Below the pieces are notes generated by a model. That model saw nothing but the letters and a program-made list of their open reading frames with translations, ran no database searches and was not told where the DNA came from. Made by a program: the position numbers and the translations under genes. From Saccharospirillum salsuginis (lineage in GTDB: Bacteria > Pseudomonadota > Gammaproteobacteria > Pseudomonadales > Natronospirillaceae), in the NCBI RefSeq assembly GCF_014651855.1, contig NZ_BMXR01000003.1:186001-250000 (forward strand): a DNA stretch of 64,000 bases, given 5' to 3'. Below, piece by piece: positions 1-8,630 of this stretch; positions within the stretch are counted from its first letter, which is position 1; every line of letters begins with the position of its first letter.

Positions 1-1
1 C

Positions 2-61
2 CTGGTGCGGGCCACCCAACGCTGGGCGCATCATTTCGGCAGCGGTGACGGGGAAGCCTGA
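2..61 (+). CDS. C-terminal end of an upstream gene, probably proline iminopeptidase (partial)
   Basis: The window opens inside a reading frame that ends [19 protein letters not shown] and stops at the TGA overlapping the ATG of dtd (ATGA arrangement). The ending LVRATxRW/F resembles the C terminus of proline iminopeptidase (Pip, alpha/beta hydrolase), which commonly precedes dtd in gammaproteobacteria. Only 19 residues are visible, so the identification rests mostly on gene order. The overlap suggests translational coupling with dtd. Confidence 0.45.
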   Translation: MVRATQRWAHHFGSGDGEA

Positions 62-498
62 TGAAAGCCCTGATCCAACGTGTGAGCCAGGCCCGGGTGG
101 ACGTCGACGGAGAGACGGTCGGCGCCATCGATCAGGGGCTGCTGGTGCTGGTGGGCGTCGACCGGGACGACGGACCGGAGGCGATCGACAAGCTGGCGCA
201 CAAACTGCTCCATTACCGGGTGTTCGGTGACGAAGACGGCCGCATGAACCTCAATGTTCAACAAGTGAACGGCCAGTTGTTGTTGGTGTCGCAATTCACC
301 CTGTCCGCCGACACGCGCAAGGGGCTGCGTCCCAGCTTCACTTCGGCGGCGCCGCCGGCCGAGGGCGAGTCGCGCTTCAACGAACTGGTCGCCGCCGTGC
401 GCGAGCGGTACGATCGCGTTGAGACGGGACAATTCGGAGCCGACATGAAAGTCTCGCTGCTGAACGATGGCCCCGTGACCTTCCTGTTGGAGTGTTGA
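61..498 (+). CDS. dtd: D-aminoacyl-tRNA deacylase
   Basis: Cytoplasmic proofreading enzyme that hydrolyses D-aminoacyl-tRNAs, and glycine mischarged on tRNA-Ala. The 145-residue protein has the usual family length. Both signature segments are present: SQFTL around residues 78-82, followed by a Lys-Gly-x-Arg-Pro-Ser-Phe stretch, and the C-terminal NDGPVTF, the GPVT motif of the cross-subunit Gly-cisPro active site. The ATG overlaps the stop of the upstream pip-like gene, so the two are probably co-transcribed. No strong terminator is seen before the next gene 90 bases on. Confidence 0.97.
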   Translation: MKALIQRVSQARVDVDGETVGAIDQGLLVLVGVDRDDGPEAIDKLAHKLLHYRVFGDEDGRMNLNVQQVNGQLLLVSQFTLSADTRKGLRPSFTSAAPPAEGESRFNELVAAVRERYDRVETGQFGADMKVSLLNDGPVTFLLEC

Positions 499-590
499 AA
501 CGGGCCGTGGCGGACACCCACGACACCCCGGACTCGTCGTCGACCGCCCAACCCTCTAAACTGGTTGTACGTTATTAACGAGAACTCGAC

Positions 591-2744
591 TTGACCACCA
601 TCCCTGCCAGCGATCCGCCATTCGACGATCGGCTGCTGCAGGCCTGGAAGCTGATGATCAGCGACCCGGCCAAGGCATTGGCTTTGGTGCGTCATGCTCG
701 CACACTGTTCGAGCCGAACGAGTTGCAACGCTGCCAGTTGGGGTTCCACGAAGGCTGGTGCCACATATTCCTGGGCGACTACATCGAAGCCCTGAAATGG
801 CTGTCGCAGGCGCTGTCGCTCGCCGAGCGGCTGGAAAACAACGCCGAGATCAAGCGTGCCTGCAACGGCATCGGCATGGCCTATCACAGCATGGGTCAAT
901 ACGGTCAGGCGCTGCAATATTACGAGCGCTCGCTGGAACTGAACCAGCAGGCCAATGACATCAACGGCATCTTCGCCGCCCTGCAAAACCTGGCCGCGCT
1001 GCATTATGAAATCGACGACCTGGAGACAGCCGAGAACCTCCTGAACGAAGCCCTGGGGCTCGATACCGGTCCGGTAAGCCAGGAGAACCTGGGCGAGGCG
1101 GCACTGCAGCAGGCGCAGATGCACAGCAAGCTCAACCGCTTTCAGGATGCCCTGCTGGGCTGCCGCGCAGCCCTCAACTACGCTCGCCAGCTCGACTACG
1201 ACCACCTGGAAATCCAGGCGCTTATCGCTGTCGCCCGATGCCAGCGACTGCAAAACCGGCTGGTCGAGGCCGAAACCACGCTCCAGGTCACCATCGACCA
1301 CCCCGAATTCGACAAAGAGGGCGTGGCCGGCCTGAACGCCTTCATCGAACTGGCCAAGACCCAGGCCACCACGGGGCATTTCTCCACCGCCGTGCGCACC
1401 CTACGTCAGGGCTTGCGGCGCGAAGGCTTGCCCGAATTCAGCCTGATTCAGCAACGGGCGCTGGAAACGCTGTCGATCTGCCTGGAAAAAGCCCGCAAGT
1501 ACCGCGCCGCCATGCTGGTGATGCGTCTGGCGCTCGACATGGAGCGCAAACTGCAGAACCAGGACATCCGCCGGCAGATGGAACTGCGCCGCTTCCAGTC
1601 GGAAATGGATGCCGAGCGCCTGGCGCGCAAGATCACCGATCATGAAAACAAGCTTTTAAAGGCCACCCAGTCGCGCCTGCAATTGATCAACGAGCTCTCC
1701 CAGCAACTGACGGCTTCGCTGGATGTGGACGAGATCGGTCGCAAACTGTATGAGATCGTCGCCGAGCGGCTCGACGTCCATTTTGTCTCGCTGGCGCTGA
1801 ACCGGCCCGAAGCCGGGGCCATCGAATTCCGGATGATCATCGACAACGGGGTCGATATCCCCGTCTACAGCATTCCCCACAGCGTGCGTGACAGCCGGGC
1901 CGTGCGAACCATCCTCGGCGGTGAACCCATCCTGTTGGGCGATGAAAGCCGCGACGCCCAGATCCAGTGGGTGGGCGACAGCCGTATTTTGCCACGTTCC
2001 CAGCTGTTCATACCGCTGGTTCACAACCACGACGTGCTGGGCATGTTCTCGCTGCAGAGCGCTGTGGAAAACCGCTTTACGCACGAAGAGCTCGACCTGC
2101 TGACGTCCCTGGCGCCGTTCGTCGCCATCACGCTCAGCAACGCCATGAGCCACCAGCAATTGTCCGAACTGAACCAGGCGCTCACGCACGAGAAAACGCA
2201 GATCGAAGCCGCGCACGAGCGCATCGAGCACATGGCCAACCACGATACTCTGACCGGCTTGCCCAATCGGCGGCTGCTGGCCGAATTCGTGGAGGACAAG
2301 GTATTGTGCGCCAATGCCCAGGGTCTGGGGTTTTATCTGGTCTACATCGACCTGGACGGATTCAAACCGGTCAATGACCGCTACGGCCACCGCGTTGGCG
2401 ACAGGGTACTCACCGTTCTTTCCCACCGACTGCGCGACTCGCTGCGCAAGACCGATTTCGCAGCCCGCGTCGGCGGAGACGAATTCATCATCATCATCGA
2501 CGACTTCGACAGCCGGAGCTCGCTCGATGCCTTCATTCGACGCATCCTCAACGTCATTGAAAAACCGGTGCAGATTGAACAGGATCGATTGGCCGTCTCC
2601 GCCAGCATCGGCGTCGCCCGCTATGGTCAACACGGGCGGGACCTCGACCACCTGATGCACCACGCGGATCTCGCGATGTACGACATCAAACGCTCCGGCA
2701 AGGGCGGGATAGCGTACGCGGGGAAAGCGTTGCCGCCGCTCTAG
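591..2744 (+). CDS. TPR-GAF-GGDEF diguanylate cyclase
   Basis: 717-residue soluble signalling protein predicted to make cyclic di-GMP. Residues about 30-330 are a TPR array (for example AYHSMGQYGQALQYYERSLEL). A coiled-coil linker follows, then a GAF-type sensor domain (about 360-530) and a GGDEF domain (about 555-715). The active-site motif GGDEF lies at residues 628-632. RKTD stands five residues before it and matches the RxxD inhibitory I-site, so product inhibition is likely. No signal peptide or membrane segment is seen. The start is a TTG at 591; no better ATG lies upstream. It appears monocistronic. The ligand of the GAF domain and the TPR partner cannot be read from sequence. Confidence 0.93.
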   Translation: MTTIPASDPPFDDRLLQAWKLMISDPAKALALVRHARTLFEPNELQRCQLGFHEGWCHIFLGDYIEALKWLSQALSLAERLENNAEIKRACNGIGMAYHSMGQYGQALQYYERSLELNQQANDINGIFAALQNLAALHYEIDDLETAENLLNEALGLDTGPVSQENLGEAALQQAQMHSKLNRFQDALLGCRAALNYARQLDYDHLEIQALIAVARCQRLQNRLVEAETTLQVTIDHPEFDKEGVAGLNAFIELAKTQATTGHFSTAVRTLRQGLRREGLPEFSLIQQRALETLSICLEKARKYRAAMLVMRLALDMERKLQNQDIRRQMELRRFQSEMDAERLARKITDHENKLLKATQSRLQLINELSQQLTASLDVDEIGRKLYEIVAERLDVHFVSLALNRPEAGAIEFRMIIDNGVDIPVYSIPHSVRDSRAVRTILGGEPILLGDESRDAQIQWVGDSRILPRSQLFIPLVHNHDVLGMFSLQSAVENRFTHEELDLLTSLAPFVAITLSNAMSHQQLSELNQALTHEKTQIEAAHERIEHMANHDTLTGLPNRRLLAEFVEDKVLCANAQGLGFYLVYIDLDGFKPVNDRYGHRVGDRVLTVLSHRLRDSLRKTDFAARVGGDEFIIIIDDFDSRSSLDAFIRRILNVIEKPVQIEQDRLAVSASIGVARYGQHGRDLDHLMHHADLAMYDIKRSGKGGIAYAGKALPPL

Positions 2745-2886
2745 ACCAACCGGGTGCATTCGATGGCGGGACAACAAATCAAAACCGGGATGCGTTTCTT
2801 GGGAATCCGGTCTCATTTCGTTCGATAGGATTAATCGATTACGAAGTTGGCCTGATCCCGCAACCTATGAGGGATAAGAAACCACA

Positions 2887-3384
2887 GTGAATATGTTGGG
2901 AACCCTGTATTTCATGACCGGCAAAATGGGCGCCGGTAAGTCGACTTTCGCGGAGCGATACGCCCGGGAGCATTCCGTCGCCCTGATATCCGAGGATGCA
3001 TGGCTGGCCGCACTTTATCCGGACGAAATCCGGAATTTCAGCGACTTTCTGGATCGACACAAGCGCCTGTTGTCCGTCATGCAGCCGCATATTCAGAGTT
3101 TATTGCAGGTGGGTACCTCGGTCATTCTGGATTTCCCTGCGAACACAGTCGCTGCCCGACAGGGCTTCAAACAACTGGCCGAGGCGGTCGGCGCCAATCA
3201 CCAACTGTTCCATCTCGATGTGGCCGATGAGTTATGCCTGAGCCGACTGGAAACGAGGCGGACCGAACAGCCTGAAAGAGCGCACTTCGATACACCCGAG
3301 GTGTTCGAGCAGGTCACAGCCCTGTTTGAAGAGCCGACGTCGGATGAGGCCCTGAACGTGACGGTGGTGACCCACACCGGATAA
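2887..3384 (+). CDS. Small P-loop ATPase, predicted kinase (AAA_33-like)
   Basis: 165-residue protein with a Walker A motif GKMGAGKST at about residues 13-21, a downstream Asp-containing strand (VILDFPANT) and a C-terminal region with conserved arginines (LSRLETRRTEQPERAHFDTP). This layout is typical of small zeta-toxin- or adenylate-kinase-like predicted kinases (COG0645/AAA_33). The substrate is unknown. The start is either GTG at 2887 or ATG at 2893. It stands alone and is convergent with the membrane protein gene on the other strand, 35 bases away. Confidence 0.8.
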   Translation: MNMLGTLYFMTGKMGAGKSTFAERYAREHSVALISEDAWLAALYPDEIRNFSDFLDRHKRLLSVMQPHIQSLLQVGTSVILDFPANTVAARQGFKQLAEAVGANHQLFHLDVADELCLSRLETRRTEQPERAHFDTPEVFEQVTALFEEPTSDEALNVTVVTHTG

Positions 3385-3418
3385 CGCCTCAGTTGGGGCA
3401 CTTACCGGACGAGCCGGG

Positions 3419-3763
3419 TCAGCCGCTGAACGTAATGATCTTCACCGCCAAACTCAGAAACGCCACCAGACATACCAGCCAGGCCCAGAACACCAGGGTT
3501 TCCCAGAACAATCGGAGCTTATTGCCCAAGCCTTCGTTAGACGGGCCCTCGGGCCGGCTGATCGCCAGCAGTATGCCCATCAACAGCAGGCCCAGTCCGG
3601 CCACCCAGCCGGTGAACAACTGGTCGCCGCGTAAATCCGGAAAGGCGACCGCGACGGCGATCATCGCCGGAAAGCTGAGCGTACCCAGGATCAACAGCGG
3701 CCAGGTCAGAAATCGCAGCGGGTGGAAGAGTTTCAGAACCCGGTGTTGCAGTCGCATCAGCAT
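3419..3763 (-). CDS. Small inner-membrane protein of unknown function
   Basis: About 114 residues with three hydrophobic segments: FLTWPLLILGTLSFPAMIAVAV, WVAGLGLLLMGILLAI, and FWAWLVCLVAFLSLAV near the C terminus. It is therefore predicted to be an inner-membrane protein. I do not recognise the family. The start MLMRLQHR is chosen because the frame upstream is proline/arginine-rich and unlike the rest. It lies 77 bases downstream of the glutamine amidotransferase gene on the same strand, separated by a GC-rich hairpin. Confidence 0.6.
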   Translation of the reverse strand: MLMRLQHRVLKLFHPLRFLTWPLLILGTLSFPAMIAVAVAFPDLRGDQLFTGWVAGLGLLLMGILLAISRPEGPSNEGLGNKLRLFWETLVFWAWLVCLVAFLSLAVKIITFSG

Positions 3764-3815
3764 GGTGTGTGGTCCAGTCCTAATCAGCGTTCGGGGTCGA
3801 GGGTGCAATGGTGCC

Positions 3816-3836
3816 GGCGGGTTGTAAAGCCCCGCC
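3816..3836 (-). terminator. GC-rich hairpin behind the amidotransferase gene
   Basis: GGCGGG at 3816-3821 pairs with CCCGCC at 3831-3836 around a short loop. It lies directly after the stop codon of the amidotransferase gene (read leftward). There is no clear T-run, so it may only attenuate transcription. Confidence 0.35.
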
Positions 3837-3839
3837 CTA

Positions 3840-4550
3840 TCAGCGCTGTACCGTTTGCTCCAGGAACCGCTTCATCCACTGACCAATGCGTACGCCTTCG
3901 TGCGGGTCTTCCATCGAATCCCGAATGGCGCTCATCTGCTCCGGGGGAACATCGCTCTCGCGCAGTGGCAGCAGGACCTGTTCGTATTCCTTGGTGAATT
4001 CCGGGTGCCCCTGGAAGCACAAGACCTTGCCCGGAATGTAGAAGGCGGCGTGTTCACAGAACGGGTTGGTCAGCAGGGGCCGAGCTTGCGGAGGAATCGC
4101 GGTGACCTGGTCGCGATGGCTGACCAGCAGGCTGACCGGCTGGTCGTTGTCGGCGAACGCGGGCTGCTCCAAAACCTCGTAACTCATTACCCCCAGGCCC
4201 CAACCCTGGTGAAACCGTTCGGCCCGTCCACCCAGGGCATGGGCCAGCAACTGGTGCCCGAAACAGATCCCGACCATGGGTTTGCCGTGGTCGTAGAGGG
4301 TGCGCACATAGTCGCGCAGGCGGACGATCCAGTCGTCGTCGGCGAAGGCGTCGTGCTTGCTGCCGGTGACCAGAAATGCATCGAACCGGTCGAAATCCAA
4401 CGGGTATTGGTCGTGAATGACCGGAAACACCTCCATCTCCCAGTCGACGCCGACCGCCTCGAACAGGTTCAGAAACATCCGCCCATAGCCGACAAAAGTG
4501 GGCTGATGCTCGGGACGCAGGACATCGGTTTCGAGAATGGCGAGTTTCAT
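3840..4550 (-). CDS. Class I glutamine amidotransferase-like protein
   Basis: 236-residue cytosolic protein of the GuaA-type glutamine amidotransferase fold. The nucleophile elbow MVGICFGHQLLA carries the catalytic Cys, and a later GHPEF segment carries the catalytic His. It is a stand-alone domain like the YfeJ group, which may act on gamma-glutamyl compounds; the substrate cannot be told. The start MKLAILETD is preceded by GAGTGA and replaces a longer frame that begins in unlikely sequence. hdfR lies upstream on the same strand. Confidence 0.9.
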   Translation of the reverse strand: MKLAILETDVLRPEHQPTFVGYGRMFLNLFEAVGVDWEMEVFPVIHDQYPLDFDRFDAFLVTGSKHDAFADDDWIVRLRDYVRTLYDHGKPMVGICFGHQLLAHALGGRAERFHQGWGLGVMSYEVLEQPAFADNDQPVSLLVSHRDQVTAIPPQARPLLTNPFCEHAAFYIPGKVLCFQGHPEFTKEYEQVLLPLRESDVPPEQMSAIRDSMEDPHEGVRIGQWMKRFLEQTVQR

Positions 4551-4650
4551 CGAGTCACTCCAACAAGGTTTGGTAACGGATATCGGTGCTGGCCCCGGGT
4601 GATGCAAGCCCCGGGCCCGGGGTTCCGACTGTCGGCCTCGGGTAATACCG

Positions 4651-5484
4651 TCAGCGGCGGACAAGGCAGTCGATCACCGGCGATAGACTGTCCAGATCCG
4701 GATGGTGGGCGTGGTGCGCCAGGTACAGTGTCTTGTGCATCTCGCCGTAGGAGTCGATGCGCTGCCAGTCATCCGGTTCGGCATCGAGCAGCGAGGTGGG
4801 CAGGAAAGCACTGCCCTGGTGCCGCCGCACGAACGCCATGGCCAGACGGGCATCCCCAGTGTGCAGCACTGGCGATGGTGAATGGGCGAAACGCTTGGCG
4901 TGATCAATCATAAACCGCGTGCCCCAGTCGACCAGGACATAGGCATCGGTCAGCGCCCGTTCGATGTCCGCCCCGGCCGGGGCCGCCATGACCAGGGTCA
5001 GGGGTTGCAGCGCGACCGTCTTCAGTTCGTCCACCTTGGGCGGGTCGGTCAATACCGCCAAATCCAGCGTGCGTTCCAGCAGGCGGCGAACCATCAAATC
5101 GCCGGTCAGCGTATCCGCCCGCCAGAGTACGTCCGGAAACCGCTCGTGCAATTCCCCGAGCGCCTCACCCAGCCAGGCACTCCAGATATTGGCCGACGCG
5201 CCCAGTGTCAGGGCGCGATGCTGATCGTCGCGGCTGGAGACTTCCTGCTGCGCCCGTTGCCAGGTGGTGATGATGGTCTCGGCATGCACCTTGAGCCGCT
5301 CACCGGCGTGGGTCAACTGCAGGTTGTTGCGGTGGCGGTTGAACAGGGGAGTGCCCAGTTGGGTTTCCAATTGGCGAATGCGAAAACTGACCGCGGACTG
5401 GGTCAGATAGAGGTTTTGCGCGGCGTGGCCGAAATGGCGGGTCTTGCACACTTCAAGGAAGGTTTTCAGTTGCTGGATGTCCAC
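4651..5484 (-). CDS. hdfR: LysR-family regulator HdfR
   Basis: LysR-type transcription factor of about 277 residues. It has an N-terminal winged HTH (IQQLKTFLEV to SFRIRQLETQLGTPLF) and a substrate-binding-like effector domain. The GTG start at 5484 is chosen because GAGG lies ten bases upstream and the HTH begins right after it; an ATG at 5502 is the alternative. The gene is divergent from a MaoP (DUF413) gene. The same head-to-head arrangement, hdfR and maoP (yifE), is found in E. coli, where HdfR represses flhDC. That conserved neighbourhood supports the name. Confidence 0.85.
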   Translation of the reverse strand: MDIQQLKTFLEVCKTRHFGHAAQNLYLTQSAVSFRIRQLETQLGTPLFNRHRNNLQLTHAGERLKVHAETIITTWQRAQQEVSSRDDQHRALTLGASANIWSAWLGEALGELHERFPDVLWRADTLTGDLMVRRLLERTLDLAVLTDPPKVDELKTVALQPLTLVMAAPAGADIERALTDAYVLVDWGTRFMIDHAKRFAHSPSPVLHTGDARLAMAFVRRHQGSAFLPTSLLDAEPDDWQRIDSYGEMHKTLYLAHHAHHPDLDSLSPVIDCLVRR

Positions 5485-5610
5485 CGGCGGTTGGCCTCGC
5501 ATGCATCGAATTGATTGATCCTGATCGCAAAAATTACTCGTTTTACTTGGCCGCGTACAGGCTTTATGAATGCGCTCATGAACCGGGCCCCAACCCCTGG
5601 AGGACAATCG

Positions 5611-5988
5611 ATGAGTGACGCATTCAGCCCCGAAGGCTATACCGTATTCAAACCGTTCAACGACAGCCGCAATTACCCCTACGGCCTGGAGCGCTCCGGC
5701 GACTACTCCATTCGCGAAGCCAGCGTATTGCGTCGTCTGGGCGAGACGTTTCGGCGTCTGGAAGTGGGTGAATACACACCGGCCAACGAAGTCGAAGCGC
5801 AGTTCGTGAAGATGATTCGCGGAGAGAAGGAAGCCAGCACCGATTGCGAGAAGCTCTGGCTGAAATATCGGGCCAAGGTCGAAGGCAAATCACGCGCCGG
5901 GTTCTCGTTCACGTCGAGCTACTACTACGCCAAGGGCGCCCAGCACTTCCACTCGGACGACGATTTTTCCAGCGATTTCGGCGACTGA
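5611..5988 (+). CDS. maoP: MaoP (DUF413), macrodomain organisation protein
   Basis: 125 residues. Its core (F..SRNYPYGLERSGDYSI, EA..LRRLG, GE..PA.E.E..FV...RGE.E..T..EK.W.KY) follows E. coli MaoP/YifE closely. MaoP acts with a site next to its own gene to constrain Ter-macrodomain DNA mobility. The start is fixed by a CTGGAGG ribosome-binding site before ATG at 5611. The gene is divergent from hdfR. The C-terminal tail is acidic and rich in Ser/Asp (FHSDDDFSSDFGD), as in the family. Confidence 0.9.
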   Translation: MSDAFSPEGYTVFKPFNDSRNYPYGLERSGDYSIREASVLRRLGETFRRLEVGEYTPANEVEAQFVKMIRGEKEASTDCEKLWLKYRAKVEGKSRAGFSFTSSYYYAKGAQHFHSDDDFSSDFGD

Positions 5989-6007
5989 TCCTAGCCGAAA
6001 CGGTGGA

Positions 6008-6030
6008 CCGGGGCTTGTTAACCGCCCCGG
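6008..6030. terminator. Hairpin between convergent maoP and OmpA-like genes
   Basis: CCGGGGC at 6008-6014 and GCCCCGG at 6024-6030 form a perfect 7-bp stem in the 54-base gap between two convergent genes. No T-run follows on either strand, but the position fits a shared transcription end. Confidence 0.5.
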
Positions 6031-6042
6031 CCCTTCAGCCGA

Positions 6043-6720
6043 TCACTCGTCGGCGACAATCGCTTCCAGGCTGATTTCGACGCGCCGGTTCTGGGCGCGG
6101 CCTTCGGCGGTATCGTTGGTGGCGACCGGCCGACCCTCACCGTAACCCTCGGCGGCGATCCGCTCGAACGCCACGCCCTGCGCCAGCAGGACCTCGGCCA
6201 CGCTGGCCGCGCGACGTTCGGACAGCAACTGGTTATAGCTGTCGCTGCCGGTGCTGTCGGTATGGCCTTCGATGGTCACCAGGGTGTTTTCATATTCCTG
6301 CACCACCTTGGCGACGGATTGCAGGGTATTCATGAACTCCTGTTTGACATCGGAGCTGTCGGTCGCAAAGGTGATGTTGCCGGGCATGATCAGATCGATC
6401 TGGCCTTCCTCGGTACGCACCACCTGAACGCCGCTGCCGGTCAGTTCCTCGCGCAGCTCGGCCTCCTGGCGATCCATGTACAGACCGACACCACCGCCGG
6501 CCACACCGCCGATACCGGCGCCGATCAATGCGCGTTTGGCGCGCTCTTCCTTCGGCGCCGTAGCCGCCCCCAGAACCGCGCCTATCAGGCCGCCGGCGAT
6601 GGCGCCCTTGGACGTGTTGCTGACCTGGGATTCCCCGGTAAAGGCGTCCATCGTGGTACAGCCACTCAATACCGCACCGCTCAAGGCCACGGGCAATGCC
6701 AGTTTTTGCCAGGTTTTCAT
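6043..6720 (-). CDS. OmpA-family outer-membrane lipoprotein with glycine zipper
   Basis: 225-residue lipoprotein of the YiaD type. It has a signal peptide with lipobox LSGC, a glycine-zipper region at about residues 35-85 (GAIAGGLIGAVLGA, GIGGVAGGGVGLYMD), then a C-terminal OmpA-like peptidoglycan-binding domain with IEGHTDSTGS and LLSERRAASV. It is probably anchored in the outer membrane and contacts peptidoglycan. The start MKTWQKLALP is chosen because the signal peptide begins there. The gene follows lrp on the same strand after 80 bases. Confidence 0.93.
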   Translation of the reverse strand: MKTWQKLALPVALSGAVLSGCTTMDAFTGESQVSNTSKGAIAGGLIGAVLGAATAPKEERAKRALIGAGIGGVAGGGVGLYMDRQEAELREELTGSGVQVVRTEEGQIDLIMPGNITFATDSSDVKQEFMNTLQSVAKVVQEYENTLVTIEGHTDSTGSDSYNQLLSERRAASVAEVLLAQGVAFERIAAEGYGEGRPVATNDTAEGRAQNRRVEISLEAIVADE

Positions 6721-6800
6721 CGAATTCCTTCCTCCGGTTGAGACACACAGTCTGTTTGTATATGAATTCATGTCAGAGTAGACCGCCGGACCCTCGTGTA

Positions 6801-7310
6801 TCAACGCTTAAAGCGGTGGCTGATCAGATCCAGCGGCAAAAGGGCCGTCTGCTTGGCTTCCTCCATCACGATGTAGCTCTTGGACTCGCGCACATGCGGC
6901 AGGGCCACCAGCAGTTCCCCCAGGTATTTGCGGTAGCTGCCCAGGTCCGTCAATCGCAACTTGATCAGGTAGTCGGACTGGCCGGACACCAGATGGCATT
7001 CCTGAACATAGCTGAGCCCGTCGACCGCCTTGCGAAACTGGTCGAAGGCCTCCGGCGACTGGTTCGACAGGGTAATCTCGATAAACACCAGCAAGTCGAG
7101 GCCCAGCGCCCCAGGGTCTATTCTCGCATGATAACCCTGAATCACGCCTGAACTTTCCAATCGCTTGACCCGGTCCATACAGGGTGTCGTTGACAGGCCC
7201 ACCCGTTCGGCCAGCTCCACATAGGACATGCGGGCGTTGTCTTGCAGGGCGCGCAGGATTTTCAGGTCGATTCGATCCAGCTTGCGGGATTTGGCGTGAC
7301 GGTCCGTCAT
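6801..7310 (-). CDS. lrp: Lrp/AsnC-family transcriptional regulator, leucine-responsive type
   Basis: 169 residues with an N-terminal HTH (LDRIDLKILRALQDNARMSY, GLSTTPCMDRVKRLE) and a C-terminal RAM ligand-binding domain. Segments such as LLVFIEITL, ECHLVSGQSDYL and YIVMEEAKQ match the E. coli global regulator Lrp nearly residue for residue, which argues for Lrp over AsnC-type paralogues. It senses amino acids such as leucine and forms octamers in characterised members. The targets here are unknown. A GC-rich gap of about 130 bases separates it from the tRNA promoter. Confidence 0.87.
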   Translation of the reverse strand: MTDRHAKSRKLDRIDLKILRALQDNARMSYVELAERVGLSTTPCMDRVKRLESSGVIQGYHARIDPGALGLDLLVFIEITLSNQSPEAFDQFRKAVDGLSYVQECHLVSGQSDYLIKLRLTDLGSYRKYLGELLVALPHVRESKSYIVMEEAKQTALLPLDLISHRFKR

Positions 7311-7447
7311 GAGGTTCCACCCAGGGTTTCCGGGCCAAGGATACCGGCGGCCCGGGAACCAGGCAACGCGGGAGCGGCGTTAGGCCGGCACCGGGCTTCG
7401 AAAACGCCCGGAAAACGGATTTTTCGCCCGGCCCGGCGCGCAAACGG

Positions 7448-7476
7448 TTGACGATTCGGGCCGGACTCCGTACTAT
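7448..7476 (+). promoter_or_regulatory. Sigma-70-like promoter upstream of tRNA-Pro
   Basis: TTGACG at 7448-7453 and TACTAT at 7471-7476 are separated by exactly 17 bases. The predicted transcription start would be about 84 bases before the mature tRNA, a plausible precursor leader. Confidence 0.55.
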
Positions 7477-7566
7477 TGCGCAGCTCAAACGCCAAGGCGA
7501 TTTCGGGTGTTCAAAACCCAATGAAATCAACTGCTTACGTTTGAATTGGTCACGACACGCCAGTGT

Positions 7567-7643
7567 CGGAGAGTAGCTCAGCTTGGTAGAGCACTACCTT
7601 CGGGAGGTAGGGGTCGCAGGTTCAAATCCTGTCTCTCCGACCA
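7567..7643 (+). tRNA. tRNA-Pro (anticodon CGG)
   Basis: A complete cloverleaf can be drawn. The acceptor stem is CGGAGAG/CTCTCCG with discriminator A and an encoded CCA at 7641-7643. The D arm is GCTC...GAGC. The anticodon arm is CTACC-TTCGGGA-GGTAG, giving anticodon CGG, which reads CCG proline codons. The T arm is GCAGG-TTCAAAT-CCTGT. The 77-base length is normal. Two toxin-antitoxin modules follow, so its 3' end may have served as an integration site. Confidence 0.97.
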
Positions 7644-7787
7644 ATTTCAAAGCTCCACTTCTTACTCCCCAGAATCATCGCTTGTATTCCAATCCTGTCT
7701 GATCCGACCCGTCTTCTCGTGTGTCTAAGCGCACTCGGTGTGTGTATGTAAAACCGCATTGATGCACATGGAATGGCGATTAGGTTG

Positions 7788-7806
7788 GTATATACTTCAG
7801 GTATAT
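7788..7806. promoter_or_regulatory. Candidate vapBC operator
   Basis: A self-complementary octamer GTATATAC (7788-7795) is followed five bases later by GTATAT (7801-7806), ending 21 bases before the vapB start. Short AT-rich palindromes at this position are typical VapB/VapC autoregulatory sites. This is inferred from position and symmetry only. Confidence 0.4.
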
Positions 7807-7827
7807 CCCAAAATACGGGAGTGAGTC

Positions 7828-8058
7828 ATGGAAAAAGCATCGGTATTCAAAAGCAATCGCAGTCAGGCGGTACGCCTGCCCAAGGCTGTCTCTCTGCCGG
7901 ATGACGTCAAGCGTGTCGAGGTTATCGCGATCGGTCGTACCCGAATCATCTCGCCGGTAGGAGAATCCTGGGACAGTTGGTTCGCCGGAGAGGGAGTATC
8001 AACGGACTTCATGAGCGAACGAGACCAACCGGATGACCAGGAACGGGAGTCCTTTTAG
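7828..8058 (+). CDS. vapB: VapB-type antitoxin
   Basis: 76-residue antitoxin with an N-terminal AbrB/SpoVT-like DNA-binding fold (FKSNRSQAVRLPKAVSLPDDVKRVEVIAIG), the classical VapB signature. A C-terminal tail rich in Asp/Glu and Trp (SWDSWFAGEG) probably wraps around the toxin. GGGAG lies upstream. The stop codon overlaps the toxin start by one base, so the pair is translationally coupled. Confidence 0.93.
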   Translation: MEKASVFKSNRSQAVRLPKAVSLPDDVKRVEVIAIGRTRIISPVGESWDSWFAGEGVSTDFMSERDQPDDQERESF

Positions 8059-8465
8059 TGCTCAAGTACATGCTCGACACCAACATCTGTATTTACACGA
8101 TCAAGAACAAACCCGAGCAGGTTCGCGTCGCGTTCAACCAGCATCATGATCAGCTGTGCATCAGTACCATCACTTTGATGGAACTGATCTATGGCGCCGA
8201 AAAATCGGCTGCCCCCGACAGAAACCTGGAGGTTGTGGAAGGTTTCGCGGCGCGGCTGGAGGTGCTGGACTACAACACGGAGGCGGCGGCCCACAGCGGC
8301 CAGATTCGCGCCGAACTGGCCAGGAACGGCACGCCCATCGGTCCTTACGACCAGATGATCGCCGGCCATGCCCGGTCTCGTGGTTTGATATTAGTCACGA
8401 ACAACGTTCGCGAATTTGAGCGGGTACCCGGAATCAGGGTTCAGGATTGGGTTAATCCGACTTAG
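8058..8465 (+). CDS. vapC: VapC-type PIN-domain toxin
   Basis: 135-residue PIN ribonuclease. Conserved acidic residues are visible: Asp in MLDTNICIYTI, Glu in LMELIYGAEKS, and Asp in IGPYDQMIAGHA with the later NNVREFERVPG. Family members cleave tRNA or rRNA when free of VapB. The GTG start at 8058 overlaps the vapB stop; an in-frame ATG lies three codons further on. All catalytic acids are present, so the toxin is probably intact. Confidence 0.95.
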   Translation: MLKYMLDTNICIYTIKNKPEQVRVAFNQHHDQLCISTITLMELIYGAEKSAAPDRNLEVVEGFAARLEVLDYNTEAAAHSGQIRAELARNGTPIGPYDQMIAGHARSRGLILVTNNVREFERVPGIRVQDWVNPT

Positions 8466-8630
8466 AAACGCGTGGTTTTCATTGCCCAAAGCACCACAGC
8501 CTGGTCTCGCGTCGGGCCAGAGATAGCTGCAGTGTTCACTCGCGCTACACAATCCCCCCCTGAGCAGTGAGATAGTGCGACTCCTTACGTCTGATCTATT
8601 TCCAAAATTCTCTGATAGACTTTGCCATTT

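Noticed and set aside
258-1379. 373-codon minus-strand frame opposite dtd and the diguanylate cyclase
   Set aside because: It is antisense to two well-supported genes and has no recognisable domain; high-GC DNA gives such frames freely.
1656-2816. 386-codon minus-strand frame
   Set aside because: Antisense to the GAF-GGDEF part of the cyclase; no domain.
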